Assembly: GCA_965194655.1 (NCBI GenBank)
Contig: OZ239148.1
Span: 930,001-994,000 of the forward strand
Source: Hahnella lacustris
GTDB lineage: Bacteria; Pseudomonadota; Gammaproteobacteria; Burkholderiales; Burkholderiaceae_A
Direction: 5' to 3'
DNA: 64,000 nucleotides
Position 1 is the stretch's first letter. Each line of letters opens with the position of its first letter. Below, in pieces: positions 18,409 to 27,584 of this stretch. The notes under the pieces are model-generated. The model was not told the DNA's origin, did not search any database, and saw only the letters and a list, made by a program, of their open reading frames with translations. Made by a program: the position numbers and the translations under genes.

Positions 18409-19014
18409 ATGAACCGGCGCACATTCATCTCTGGATTTTCGGCCCTCCTGGTTTCAGGGGGTCTCACGGTGGGAGGAGGGGCTATGGCGATTGAGGAGCC
18501 ACGATTTGAAGTGGTCCAACAGCACCCATCCGGCCGCCTTGAGCTGCGTCGGTATCCAGGCTTCGTGGTGGCCGAGACAGAGGTCACTGGAGGTTTTGAT
18601 GAGGCCAGTCGCTCAGGGTTCCGTCGGGTGGCGGGATACATTTTTGGTGGCAATCAGTCGGGCTCGGGTGAGTCGCAAAAAATTGCAATGACCGCGCCCG
18701 TGACCGTCGAGCCCAAGCCAGAGGGCTGGCGTCTCCACTTTGTGATGCCCTCGGGCATGGATCTCAACACGCTGCCCAAGCCCACAGACCCCTCTGTTCG
18801 CATTCGAGCGGTCGGAGAGCACCACATGGCCGCCATTCGATTCAGTGGGTTCACCACTGAGACGGCGGTGGCTGAGAAGACAGCAGAACTTGAGGCGTGG
18901 GTCACAGAAAGAGGCTGGCAACGCATGGGGAATGCGCAGGTTGCCCGCTACAACGATCCCTTCACCCTTCCCTGGAATCGGCGCAACGAGATCCTGATAC
19001 CCGTTGCGCCTTAG
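18409..19014 (+). CDS. SOUL family haem-binding protein
   Basis: A 201-residue secreted protein. The N-terminus MNRRTFISGFSALLVSGG has an Arg-Arg pair and hydrophobic stretch, so a Sec or Tat signal is likely (residues 1-27). The mature part has the SOUL/HBP pattern IEEPRFEVV..LELRRYPGFVVAETEV, GYIFGGNQS, KIAMTAPV and the C-terminal VARYNDPFTLPWNRRNEIL. Members bind haem or other tetrapyrroles. It begins 6 bases after the glycine-zipper gene, so the two are probably cotranscribed. Confidence 0.88.
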   Translation: MNRRTFISGFSALLVSGGLTVGGGAMAIEEPRFEVVQQHPSGRLELRRYPGFVVAETEVTGGFDEASRSGFRRVAGYIFGGNQSGSGESQKIAMTAPVTVEPKPEGWRLHFVMPSGMDLNTLPKPTDPSVRIRAVGEHHMAAIRFSGFTTETAVAEKTAELEAWVTERGWQRMGNAQVARYNDPFTLPWNRRNEILIPVAP

Positions 19015-19025
19015 CCGATCAAGCT

Positions 19026-21752
19026 TTAGCTTCGAGACATCTGCGCATTGAGCATGGCCGTGAGGCTGTCCAGAGTCTCAGCCAGGTGAGCCCTGCTCTC
19101 GAAGTCTAGTCCGGGCTTGCCCAGGGCAGAACGGATGTCTCGCTGAAGACGTTTGGCCTGGACACGGGTGAGGCTGATGGCGTCTGCAGGCATGGGCGAA
19201 GGGGGCATGCTCACCGAATAGCCTCTCGCCACCGTCATACTGCCTCCCCCTGGCGACATTCCACGGGTCAAGATCAACTGGAGGCGCTTGATGTGCTCGC
19301 GCTGAAGGTTTCGGCGCATGCTGCTGATGGAGCTTCCTGTCTTGAGTTCACTCCAAATGGCTTGACGCAGGCTCCCGTAGACTTCGGGAAGGCTGATGAT
19401 GTCTTTTCGCTCTGCGGTGGACACCAGAAGCGGAAGATCCAAAACCCGTTTGGCGGTGTCTCCGGACATCAGTCGATCCAGTGATCGTGTCTGAAGGCTC
19501 AACACCATACTCGGAATATCGACGGGTCCGCCGCGATCCCATTCGTTGTAATCGGGTGCCAGGTTGGCCAGGAACTGGGGCTTGAAGTCAAAGCTTCGCG
19601 CACTGAAGATCTCGCGCGTCAGGAACTCCAGCGCCTCTCGCTGCTTAGCGGACTCGACGGGCTTGAAGTTGGGACGCGTGCTACCGGGCAGGTCGCGAAG
19701 GGCATAGACGCCACCCACATACTTCGCAGCATCGGTCGGCAGGGACCGAAGCAGCCGGAAGCCCGACATGAGGCTACGACGACGCTTGAGGGGGTCTTCC
19801 CCAGCCTGAACCGGCTGATTCTGAACCCGTTGCCAGAGCTCCTTCGAGAGTTGGAGTCGCCGCTGATACCAGGCAAGGGGGTCCTCCCCCAGGTCAAACA
19901 GATTGCTCATGGGATCGAAACCACCGTTCGGGCCACGACCTGCGTCCATATCGTCTGAGTAGGCCAGACCAGGTTCTTGGCTCCGGGAGGCAATTTTGGA
20001 GAGCGTCTCTGACTCTTTGGAGGGATCCACCGGGGTGTAGGCATATTCAATCGCCCAGTAGTCGTAGGGACCCAAGGTGAGATTGCTGAAGGTGCTCTTG
20101 CTCTCCTGATCGAGCGGAAGATTCAGCGCGTTGTAGTCCATCACCGAGCCGGAGGTTCCTTTGGCGAGCGTGAAGGCTCCATCCTTCAGCTGGGCCTGGG
20201 TCACGGTGGTACTGGCCTTGAAGTTGTGCTTGAGGCCCAGGACGTGGCCTGTCTCATGCATCATGGTGTCCTTGATGGCCTCGAGGACGAGGCGATCAGC
20301 CTCGGGTCCATTGGGATCAAGGCCACGAGCCTCCAGCAGATCGAGGGCAAAACTCATCTCATGAGCAGCCTCATGGGCGTAGGTGCAGGCCTCGTGATGG
20401 GTGTGCAGGCTGCTCAGATCGAAGACCGTCTTTGTGAACGGCGAGCCGATAGTGTCATCCTTCGCCACGTCGTCGCTCACGAGTCGTCGAATGCCTCGAC
20501 CGAAGACATCGCTCATGCCCATATCGGCATCCAGGATCTCACCCGTCCGCGGGTCTGCATGGCTGGGGCCAATGGCGAAGCCCACATCAGACCCCACAAA
20601 CCACCGAACAGATGCATGACCTGCATCCATGTTGTCCCAATTGGCGTCGTCGGGCTGCTGTTTGACGACCACGGCATTTTTATAGCCGATCCGCTCGAAG
20701 GCCTTATTCCACTCCAGAATGCCGTCTCTGACTGCCGGACGAACCTTCGCGGGGATGTTCTTGTCCAGCCAGAAGACGATGGGCTGCTTGGGCTCAGATA
20801 AGGCGGCGGCAGGGTCGGCCTTCTCCAGCCTCCATCGCTTGATGTGATGAACCCGGGTGTTTGGGCGGGTGTCGTCTGTGAGATCTGTGAACGACTCGGC
20901 AAAGTGACCTAGACGGGGGTCCGCCAGGCGCGGACGCATGGCCTGCTCGGGCAGTGCACGAAAGCTGTAGACCAGAGAAAAGAACATGCTTCGAGGGTCT
21001 GGTGTGGCCTCAGGAGGGGAGGGACGCGGCGCACCTGGCGTGAACACCGGAGGGGGCGCAGGAATTCTTGGAGTTGCATAGTGCATCCGGGCGGTGAGCG
21101 TAGAGAGCTGAGCATCGGAGCGGGTTGCTGCAAAGCGCGAATTGCCTGCGTCGAGAGAGAAGGGCAGACGGAAGGACATTTCGAGCCGGGTGGAGAGGCC
21201 AAGGATGTCTCGCATGAGAAGACCGTTGGCATCGATCAAGAGGCTCTTGCGCTCAGGGTGAGGCGCGCTCGCTAGCTTGCCGTAGGCCAGCAGGCTAGGC
21301 GAGAAAGCCTGCGAGGCGGCTAAGCGTCCTTCACCTTGGGCACGAAACTTGGTGTTGAGCGCAACGAGTTGAATCTGCTCTCCGTGTTTTTCCCATTGCA
21401 CCATCTGCTTCATGCCCATCTGACTGGCATATAGACCCTGCTCGCCAATGGATTCCGCTACGTTGATGGTGAAGAGGAAGGGCTTGTTGAGCCACGATTC
21501 TGGAATCTCAATGTAGGTCTTTGCGTCTTTGGTCCAGATGGGGAACAGGCCCTCAGAAGACTTGAAGTCTTTGATGATTTCCGCGAAGGGCTTGGGCTCT
21601 CCGGGCTTTGCCGCTGGGGGCTTGGCTGGTGCAGTCGCAGGCGTTTTTCCTGGCCCCGACTGCTTGGCTTCATTGGCGGTGTCTGGGTTGGCCCAGACCG
21701 AGGAGGTTGAGAAGGCAATGGCCAAGGCAACCATCAAAGGCTTACGCTGCAT
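19026..21752 (-). CDS. Secreted zinc-dependent metalloprotease (DUF5117/DUF4953 family)
   Basis: A 908-residue protein with signal peptide MQRKPLMVALAIAFSTSSVWA, a low-complexity Ala/Pro/Lys linker, an N-terminal DUF5117/5118-like half and a metzincin-like zinc site HETGHVLGLKHNF beginning near residue 499 (HExxHxxGLxH). The motif SVMDYNAL follows as the probable Met-turn region. The ATG at 21752 was chosen over one 18 bases upstream because GGAG lies 7 bases before it. The family is annotated as zinc-dependent metalloprotease; substrate unknown. It is monocistronic and convergent with the SOUL gene. Confidence 0.88.
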   Translation of the reverse strand: MQRKPLMVALAIAFSTSSVWANPDTANEAKQSGPGKTPATAPAKPPAAKPGEPKPFAEIIKDFKSSEGLFPIWTKDAKTYIEIPESWLNKPFLFTINVAESIGEQGLYASQMGMKQMVQWEKHGEQIQLVALNTKFRAQGEGRLAASQAFSPSLLAYGKLASAPHPERKSLLIDANGLLMRDILGLSTRLEMSFRLPFSLDAGNSRFAATRSDAQLSTLTARMHYATPRIPAPPPVFTPGAPRPSPPEATPDPRSMFFSLVYSFRALPEQAMRPRLADPRLGHFAESFTDLTDDTRPNTRVHHIKRWRLEKADPAAALSEPKQPIVFWLDKNIPAKVRPAVRDGILEWNKAFERIGYKNAVVVKQQPDDANWDNMDAGHASVRWFVGSDVGFAIGPSHADPRTGEILDADMGMSDVFGRGIRRLVSDDVAKDDTIGSPFTKTVFDLSSLHTHHEACTYAHEAAHEMSFALDLLEARGLDPNGPEADRLVLEAIKDTMMHETGHVLGLKHNFKASTTVTQAQLKDGAFTLAKGTSGSVMDYNALNLPLDQESKSTFSNLTLGPYDYWAIEYAYTPVDPSKESETLSKIASRSQEPGLAYSDDMDAGRGPNGGFDPMSNLFDLGEDPLAWYQRRLQLSKELWQRVQNQPVQAGEDPLKRRRSLMSGFRLLRSLPTDAAKYVGGVYALRDLPGSTRPNFKPVESAKQREALEFLTREIFSARSFDFKPQFLANLAPDYNEWDRGGPVDIPSMVLSLQTRSLDRLMSGDTAKRVLDLPLLVSTAERKDIISLPEVYGSLRQAIWSELKTGSSISSMRRNLQREHIKRLQLILTRGMSPGGGSMTVARGYSVSMPPSPMPADAISLTRVQAKRLQRDIRSALGKPGLDFESRAHLAETLDSLTAMLNAQMSRS

Positions 21753-21840
21753 GCAGGAGCTCCATGTCATCAGATCAACAAAAGGCTAGACTCTCGTCAG
21801 CTTACTTCGTTTCGTCTATTCGGTTTTTCATGGAGGCAGT

Positions 21841-22293
21841 ATGGGAATCTGGTCACGAATCACCACCCTGTTTGCAGCGCCTGCACTGGCTGTTGCGTCG
21901 AGTGCCACAGCCGCACCACCCCTACAGAATCTGCCGCCTGAGCCGGTTTCCGCACTGGTCACGATTGACCGTGTAGTGGGCTCAGGCCCGCAGGCTCAAT
22001 CGGGTCAGCGGGTTCAAGTTCACTACACCGGATGGCTCTACAGCCCTGGGCAGGAGAACGGTCGGGGCCAGAAATTTGACAGCTCAAAGGAGAGTGGTCG
22101 GCCCTTTGTTTTCCCGCTGGGAGCCGGCCGAGTCATTAAGGGGTGGGACCAGGGTGTTGTAGGAATGAAGGTGGGAGGTCAGCGCGTGCTGATTATTCCA
22201 GCTGCGATGGGTTACGGCAGTCGAGGCGCCAGAGGCGTGATTCCTCCGAACGCCACGCTGATTTTTGAGGTCGAATTACTCGGCGTCCAATAA
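21841..22293 (+). CDS. FKBP-type peptidyl-prolyl cis-trans isomerase
   Basis: Single FKBP domain of 150 residues after a probable signal peptide (residues 1-25). The fold residues are present: VQVHYTGWLY, KFDSSKESGRPFVFPLGAG, VIKGWDQGVVGMKVGG and the C-terminal IPPNATLIFEVELL. It would assist proline isomerisation of envelope proteins. It diverges from the metalloprotease gene across an 88-base gap and converges on the diguanylate cyclase gene, whose stop is only 5 bases away. Confidence 0.93.
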   Translation: MGIWSRITTLFAAPALAVASSATAAPPLQNLPPEPVSALVTIDRVVGSGPQAQSGQRVQVHYTGWLYSPGQENGRGQKFDSSKESGRPFVFPLGAGRVIKGWDQGVVGMKVGGQRVLIIPAAMGYGSRGARGVIPPNATLIFEVELLGVQ

Positions 22294-22298
22294 GGCGA

Positions 22299-24431
22299 TT
22301 ACTTAGACGCGACTCGGATCTGTCCGCGTCCCTCCGCCTTGGCGCGATACATGGCTGCATCGGCAGCGCGGATCAGGCCCTCTTGGTCGATGGCATGATC
22401 GGGGAACACCGCCAGACCGATGCTGCAGTTCATGGGTAGAGCCTCACCGCGCCAATAAATGGGCTGGCAGAGTGACTCCAGGAGCTTTTCCGCCACCCGC
22501 AGAGCCGCACTGGCCTCCCCGACATCATGGAGCAGCACCAGAAACTCATCTCCCCCCATCCGCGCGACAGTATCGTTCTCTCGAACCAGATTTTGCATCC
22601 GACGTGCTGCCTCTCTGAGGACTTGGTCTCCCGCCGAGTGACCGAAGGCGTCATTGATCTCTTTAAACCGATCGAGGTCGATAAACAAAAGTGCATGCCG
22701 TTTGGCCTCACGACTGGTGTGTCGAAGGTCCATGTGAAGTCGATCGAAAAAGAGGGTTCTGTTTGGAAGGCCTGTGAGCGGGTCGTAGAGTGCCAAGCGG
22801 CTGAGTTCCTCGTGTGCAGCCTTGAGCTGCGCGGATCGCCCTGTGATCCCAAGCATCATGAGCTGGATCAACGCCGCAAGTAGGAATCCAGCGATGCCCA
22901 CCCACCAGGACGCAGGCACACCAGAGGCCGCCGCGCCCCCCTCGGGGATGTAAACGCTCAGCTGCCACTGCCGATCTGCGACTGGAATGGTCTGTGACCA
23001 TGCGCTTTGGTCACTCGGTAGTGCCGTGAAATCGCCCATTGGGGCATTCGATCGAAACAGCAGCTGTTTGCCTGAAGTGCCGAGGGGATCCGTGAGCTGG
23101 AAGATCAACTGAGAGTCCTCTGCATTCCAGCCCTTTAGGTTGATCATTTCGTCGAGTTTGATCACGGCCACCGCGAATCCTGCGACCACCGGCCGAGACG
23201 ATCCTGCCTGTCGGCTGAAGTAGGGCATCAGGGCGAGAAGACCGATTCGTCGTTTGTCCTCTTGGACCAGTTGGATGGGGGCTGTGACGGCGAAAGCGCG
23301 ACTGGCAAAGGCCCGCTCGATCGCGTCACGCCGGATGGGCTCAGAAAAGATGTCAAAGCCTAAGGCCGGTTTGTTTCCTTCAAGTGGGGCGATCATTCTC
23401 ACCGGCACGTATTCAGGACGGCTGGGAGCAGGCTGCAGCTTGCCCTCGATGCGATGCTGAATGACAAATCCCTGCTGCTGAAGTTGGCGGGAAATGTTTG
23501 CCTCGTAGGCGGGCCGATCTACGTTGAGGACCCTGTCGTTGATGCTCACGGCAAAGAGATCGGGGTTCGTAGCGAGGATCTGCTGGGCGAAGGTGGAGAA
23601 GGCCTCGTAGCTTGCTGTGGGCTGTTCCTCCGCAAATTGTCGAAGAGAGGTCAGTGCCTCCCGATGCGCTGCCAGCCTCGCGCTGAGGCGATCATTGACC
23701 CGTTGAGCAATCTCCTCGCTGCTTCGATCGAGTGCCTTTTGCTGAGATGCAGCTTCTAGCTGACCCATGACCCAGAAGGCGGTCAGAGCCATGGCGATCA
23801 ACAGCGCTGAGGGAAAAAGCATGGTGCGCAGCCGGGACTGCCAGAGTTCACTGTCTCTGGCCCAGATGGCCAGGGCAATGGGAGCGGCCACCCAGATTCC
23901 GAGCGTGTCGCCTACGTACCAGGTCAGCCAGCTCTCAAGCAGTCCCGAGCTCGTCACCACTCCGGCTGCCCAGAGGGTAAGGTTTCCCACACTGGCGGAG
24001 ATCAGCCCTGCGGCCATCCCGCCCCAGAGCAGAAAGAGCGCTGCATCTCGCTCGTCTTCAAGGCGTTGCCAACGATCGGCGAGCTTCCAGTGAATGAGGA
24101 CGCTGCCCATTTGCGCCTGCAGGGCGGCGCCAAACGCAACCGCAGAACCTACGCTCAGCGCATCGACGACTCCTTGCCCAAGGAGCAGGCCATTGGAGAC
24201 ATTCACTAACATGGAACCTACGAATAGGGCGGGAAGGGCGCTAGGACCGAAGACCAGCACCGCTGCAAGTCCGAATCCAGCCGCAGGAAATATGGGGCTT
24301 GCGTACTGACTTCCGGACACCAGCGCGAGTCCGAGGGCCGCCAGCAACGCATAACCGATCGCGGTTATGGCCGCATGCTGCCAGGCGAGAGCAGACTTTG
24401 TATACGGAGAAAATAAGGCCGAAAGCAGCAT
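22299..24431 (-). CDS. Diguanylate cyclase with MASE1 and CHASE sensor domains
   Basis: About 710 residues. Residues 1-240 form a multi-helix membrane region of MASE1 type (SPIFPAAGFGLAAVLVFG). A periplasmic CHASE-like domain follows, with the characteristic ALGFDIFSEPIRRDAIERA. After a further helix comes a GGDEF domain with intact active site MGGDEFLVLLHD and an I-site RxxD (REND, five residues ahead), so product inhibition by c-di-GMP is likely. No EAL domain. I chose the ATG at 24431 with GGAG eight bases upstream; a GTG at 24455 is the alternative. The bound ligand is unknown. Confidence 0.9.
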   Translation of the reverse strand: MLLSALFSPYTKSALAWQHAAITAIGYALLAALGLALVSGSQYASPIFPAAGFGLAAVLVFGPSALPALFVGSMLVNVSNGLLLGQGVVDALSVGSAVAFGAALQAQMGSVLIHWKLADRWQRLEDERDAALFLLWGGMAAGLISASVGNLTLWAAGVVTSSGLLESWLTWYVGDTLGIWVAAPIALAIWARDSELWQSRLRTMLFPSALLIAMALTAFWVMGQLEAASQQKALDRSSEEIAQRVNDRLSARLAAHREALTSLRQFAEEQPTASYEAFSTFAQQILATNPDLFAVSINDRVLNVDRPAYEANISRQLQQQGFVIQHRIEGKLQPAPSRPEYVPVRMIAPLEGNKPALGFDIFSEPIRRDAIERAFASRAFAVTAPIQLVQEDKRRIGLLALMPYFSRQAGSSRPVVAGFAVAVIKLDEMINLKGWNAEDSQLIFQLTDPLGTSGKQLLFRSNAPMGDFTALPSDQSAWSQTIPVADRQWQLSVYIPEGGAAASGVPASWWVGIAGFLLAALIQLMMLGITGRSAQLKAAHEELSRLALYDPLTGLPNRTLFFDRLHMDLRHTSREAKRHALLFIDLDRFKEINDAFGHSAGDQVLREAARRMQNLVRENDTVARMGGDEFLVLLHDVGEASAALRVAEKLLESLCQPIYWRGEALPMNCSIGLAVFPDHAIDQEGLIRAADAAMYRAKAEGRGQIRVASK

Positions 24432-24517
24432 GCCGAGGACTCCAAATTTCACCACCGAAGGCTGAATGTTACCGAGCTTGGGATGACAAGTCCTTCGCGC
24501 GATGCAATAGTGAGGGT

Positions 24518-26044
24518 ATGAAGCATGGTGCCTCCTGGATCAAGCGAGTCTGCGCGGCTGCGCTCTTATCTCTTTCAACGGTTGCAGCGGCTGCCCCGCC
24601 CTCAACCAATCTTTCCTGGCGTGAGACAACCACCCAGGAACGGCTGGAGCAGGCGTTTGCTGAGTCCGCTCAACTGCAGAAGCCGCTTCTGTTGTACTGG
24701 GGTGCCACCTGGTGTCCGCCCTGTAACCAGCTCAAAAAGACAGTGTTTCAGACCGAGTCTTTTGCGCAGCTCGCACAAGGATTTGTGGCGGCCTATATAG
24801 ACGGGGATCAGCGGGGAGCGCAGGCCTTGGGCCAGCGCTTCAAGGTTCGGGGGTATCCAACGGTGGTGGTCTTTTCCGCCAAGGGAGAGGAGCTGTTTCG
24901 ACTGCCGAGCGGAGGGACACCACAGCAGATTCTGCAGGCCCTCGCAAGTGGTCTGGGTGACGGAAAGCCTATTCGAGCCATCCTAGCCGATGCGCTTGAG
25001 GGTCGACCTGTCAGCACAGCAGGCTGGCGCATGCTCGCCTTCTACTCGTGGGGACAGGACGGCACGATGGTCCTGCCAGAAGAGGAGATTGCCCCCACGC
25101 TGGGAAGACTGGCGACGCGAGCGGGTAGCGCCCCACTTGAGGTTCACACTCGCCTTTTGTTCAAGGCGGCAGCTGCTGGCAACCGCGAGGCCCTGGTTCT
25201 AGGAGACGCTCGAAAGCGCATGAAGCAGGTACTGGGGCAACCGGATTTGATTCGAAAGCATGCTGATGCGATTCTGTCAGACGGCGCTGTGCTCACAGAG
25301 GCGCTCTCCCTCGATGCTCATCGTATGCGGGCCGCCATGCGCGCGCTTCTGAAGCAGGGCAAGCTCGCGCTGCCTGACCAAGCGGGCCTATTGATTGAAC
25401 AGGTTCGCCTGGAACGCATGGGCCTTCCAAAGGACGATCATCACCCACGCCTGCCGGCCCCCTTTCTGACCGAGCTTCGTGGCCAGGTGAAACGCATCGC
25501 CTCCACGCCCATGGATGGCTATGAACGACAGGCTGTGATCCCCAGTCTCGGTTACGCCTTGGGACTTGCCGGCCTTTGGTCCGAGAGTGACCAGCTGCTC
25601 AAGGATGGACTCGCCAAAAGCCACTCAGACTATTACCTGATGAGCCAGCTGGGCAGCAATGCCAAGAAGCAAGGGAAGACTCAGGAAGCGCTCCAGTGGT
25701 ATCAGCAGTCGTACGAAAAGAGCGTTGGCCCTGCCACGCGCCTCCAGTGGGGCGTGGGCTACCTCACAGCATTGACTGAGCTTGCGCCGGAGGACGCCAA
25801 GCGCATTGAGTCATTGGCAATCGCCCTCATTCGAGAGGCGGCACAAGACCCAGCGGCCTTTCAGGAGAGAAGCGGTCGATCCATGCAGAGGCTCGCCAGA
25901 AGCCTGGCTGAATGGAACAAGATGGTCTCTCAGGGCAGTTCTATGCGGGCTGTGAAGGAGCAGCTTGACGACGTGTGTCGAAAACTCGATGCAGCAGATG
26001 GTCAGAGATCTGTTTGCTTGGGGGTGGCGGAGCGGCTGAAGTAG
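24518..26044 (+). CDS. Exported thioredoxin-fold protein with helical repeat tail
   Basis: A 508-residue protein with signal peptide (MKHGASWIKRVCAAALL... cleaved near residue 26) and a thioredoxin domain containing the redox motif GATWCPPCNQLKK and the cis-proline loop RGYPTVVVFS. Residues after about 160 are helical, with a TPR-like stretch QLGSNAKKQGKTQEALQWYQ near residue 375. It probably reduces or isomerises disulfides in the periplasm, or acts as a chaperone; partner unknown. It diverges from the cyclase gene and its 3' end overlaps the oppositely oriented ppk2 by 43 bases. Confidence 0.85.
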   Translation: MKHGASWIKRVCAAALLSLSTVAAAAPPSTNLSWRETTTQERLEQAFAESAQLQKPLLLYWGATWCPPCNQLKKTVFQTESFAQLAQGFVAAYIDGDQRGAQALGQRFKVRGYPTVVVFSAKGEELFRLPSGGTPQQILQALASGLGDGKPIRAILADALEGRPVSTAGWRMLAFYSWGQDGTMVLPEEEIAPTLGRLATRAGSAPLEVHTRLLFKAAAAGNREALVLGDARKRMKQVLGQPDLIRKHADAILSDGAVLTEALSLDAHRMRAAMRALLKQGKLALPDQAGLLIEQVRLERMGLPKDDHHPRLPAPFLTELRGQVKRIASTPMDGYERQAVIPSLGYALGLAGLWSESDQLLKDGLAKSHSDYYLMSQLGSNAKKQGKTQEALQWYQQSYEKSVGPATRLQWGVGYLTALTELAPEDAKRIESLAIALIREAAQDPAAFQERSGRSMQRLARSLAEWNKMVSQGSSMRAVKEQLDDVCRKLDAADGQRSVCLGVAERLK

Positions 26045-26820
26045 TCGGGAACGATGTGAAGCTGAGACTTGGGTGGCCGCACATATTGAGCAGTTGACTT
26101 CTTTCTTGCTCTCAGCCGAATGCTTGGCAGCTTGACTGACTGGTAGGGAATCTGTGAGAGGAGGTGTGCAATGCAACTCAGTCGTGCACGCTCTTTCACC
26201 TCGGCCTCCACGATGTACCAGGGCGCGATTGCGGTGTCGGTGTGGGCGATCATGATGTCTCTCGCCTTGGAGTATTCCAGCCAGTGGTCCCGTGCAGCAA
26301 TATCGATGGGGCTTAACTTCCATCGCTTCATTGGGTTGTTGGCTCGCTCTTGGAAACGACGCTCTTGCTCGCCTTCGCTCACGCTGAACCAATACTTGAG
26401 GAGCAGAATTCCGGAGTGGACGAGGAGTTCCTCAAACTTCGGGCACGCGTGTAGGAATTCTTGATACTCGCGATCTGTGCAAAACCCCATCACACGCTCG
26501 ACGCCCGCTCGGTTGTACCAGCTCCGATCGAAGAGCACCATCTCACCTCCGGAGGGCAGGTGGGCAGCATAGCGTTGGAAATACCACTGAGAGCGTTCCT
26601 TTTCCGTGGGTGTGCCCAGGGCCGCCACTCGACAGACTCGTGGGCTGAGCGGTTCGGTGATGCTTTTGATCACCCCTCCCTTGCCGGCCGCGTCGCGACC
26701 CTCAAACACCACCACGACACGCGCTTGTGTCTGCTTGACCCACTCCTGCAGTCTCACCAGCTCAAGCTGCACTGCCGTGAGCTCGCGTTTGTAACGCGCA
26801 GCTGAGAGGGCGGCGGGCAT
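26002..26820 (-). CDS. ppk2: Polyphosphate kinase 2 family protein
   Basis: Transfers phosphate between polyphosphate and nucleoside diphosphates. The 272-residue protein has the Walker A-like FEGRDAAGKGGVIKSI, the lid segment PSGGEMVLFDRSWYNRAGVE (Walker B) and KYWFSVSEGEQERRFQER, all PPK2 hallmarks; length fits a single-domain class I type. The ATG at 26820 overlaps the stop of the upstream gene as TGATG, so translation is coupled. Direction of the reaction (ATP/GTP synthesis or polyP formation) cannot be told. Confidence 0.93.
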   Translation of the reverse strand: MPAALSAARYKRELTAVQLELVRLQEWVKQTQARVVVVFEGRDAAGKGGVIKSITEPLSPRVCRVAALGTPTEKERSQWYFQRYAAHLPSGGEMVLFDRSWYNRAGVERVMGFCTDREYQEFLHACPKFEELLVHSGILLLKYWFSVSEGEQERRFQERANNPMKRWKLSPIDIAARDHWLEYSKARDIMIAHTDTAIAPWYIVEAEVKERARLSCIAHLLSQIPYQSVKLPSIRLRARKKSTAQYVRPPKSQLHIVPDYFSRSATPKQTDL

Positions 26821-27464
26821 CAAGGCTCCAGGCGAAGTGAAAGGCTACCCACGCCGATTTGCGCGGCCAATGGGTGGGAACCATCGCCGTTTGCCTGCAG
26901 AGAACTGCTGACCAGGGCGCGAGAGGGCTCTGTGCTGAGACCTGAAACGCTGATGTCACCCACGCCAACCTGAGCAGTGATGGAGCCAAGGTGGGCGCGT
27001 CGTCCCTTGAGTTTGATGTCGCCAACGCCCAGGGTGAAAGCGCTGGCGCCTTGGGGGAGTTCGGCGTCAATGCTGCCCACACCCTGAGACACTTCGATGG
27101 CCAGAGGCTGTGCGGAGGGAAGTACCACCTCCAGGACGGCCCTCGCAAGCCTTTTGGTGAGCTTCAGTCGCACCACTTCTCCGTCTCGCTCCATGCTGAC
27201 CTTGAGCTCCGCGGGCTTGCGGTCCAGCAAAGGGACGTCGATCTCCTTCACTTTCAGTTCTGCCTTGAGTGACAGCTCCGATTGAGTGTGTCTGCGGATT
27301 CGGAGCTCCGCAACGGCAATATCCATCACGATTTTCTTGACTCCTTTGAGGGTAACGACCTCTTCTTGATAGAGCGTGGGCTCAGAGGCGAGTGCTACCT
27401 GCGGTGGGAGCAAGAAAGTGACAAGGGGGACAAGGAGAGCAAGAAATCGAATGGTTGTGTGCAT
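26820..27464 (-). CDS. Exported DUF4097-like protein of unknown function
   Basis: A 214-residue protein with signal peptide MHTTIRFLALLVPLVTFLLPPQVALA. The mature part is made of repeated short beta-strand units ending in GVGSIDAEL, GVGDIKLKG, GVGDISVSG and GVGSLSLRL, the pattern of DUF4097/putative auto-transporter-adhesin head domains, which fold as a beta-helix-like sheet. No catalytic residues are apparent. It is the first gene of a two-gene unit with ppk2, coupled by TGATG; why these two are paired is not clear. Confidence 0.65.
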   Translation of the reverse strand: MHTTIRFLALLVPLVTFLLPPQVALASEPTLYQEEVVTLKGVKKIVMDIAVAELRIRRHTQSELSLKAELKVKEIDVPLLDRKPAELKVSMERDGEVVRLKLTKRLARAVLEVVLPSAQPLAIEVSQGVGSIDAELPQGASAFTLGVGDIKLKGRRAHLGSITAQVGVGDISVSGLSTEPSRALVSSSLQANGDGSHPLAAQIGVGSLSLRLEP

Positions 27465-27473
27465 TGGTACAAT
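27465..27473 (+). promoter_or_regulatory. Extended -10 element of the tRNA-Ser promoter
   Basis: TGGTACAAT provides a TGn extended -10 with TACAAT at 27468-27473, 12 bases before the mature tRNA 5' end. No convincing -35 hexamer is visible 16-18 bases upstream, as is common for extended -10 promoters. Confidence 0.45.
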
Positions 27474-27485
27474 ATGCCACGGCTT

Positions 27486-27575
27486 GGAGGTGTGGCAGAG
27501 CGGTTTAATGCACCGGTCTTGAAAACCGGCGAGGGTTCGCGCCCTCCGTGAGTTCGAATCTCACCGCCTCCGCCA
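27486..27575 (+). tRNA. tRNA-Ser (anticodon TGA)
   Basis: Class II tRNA of 90 nt with encoded CCA (27573-27575). Acceptor stem GGAGGTG pairs with CGCCTCC, the anticodon stem CCGGT/ACCGG encloses loop CTTGAAA with anticodon TGA at 27520-27522, and a long variable arm precedes the T arm (GAGTTCGAATCTC). The beta-glucan locus starts 9 bases after its 3' end. Confidence 0.97.
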
Positions 27576-27584
27576 GTTCTCTTG

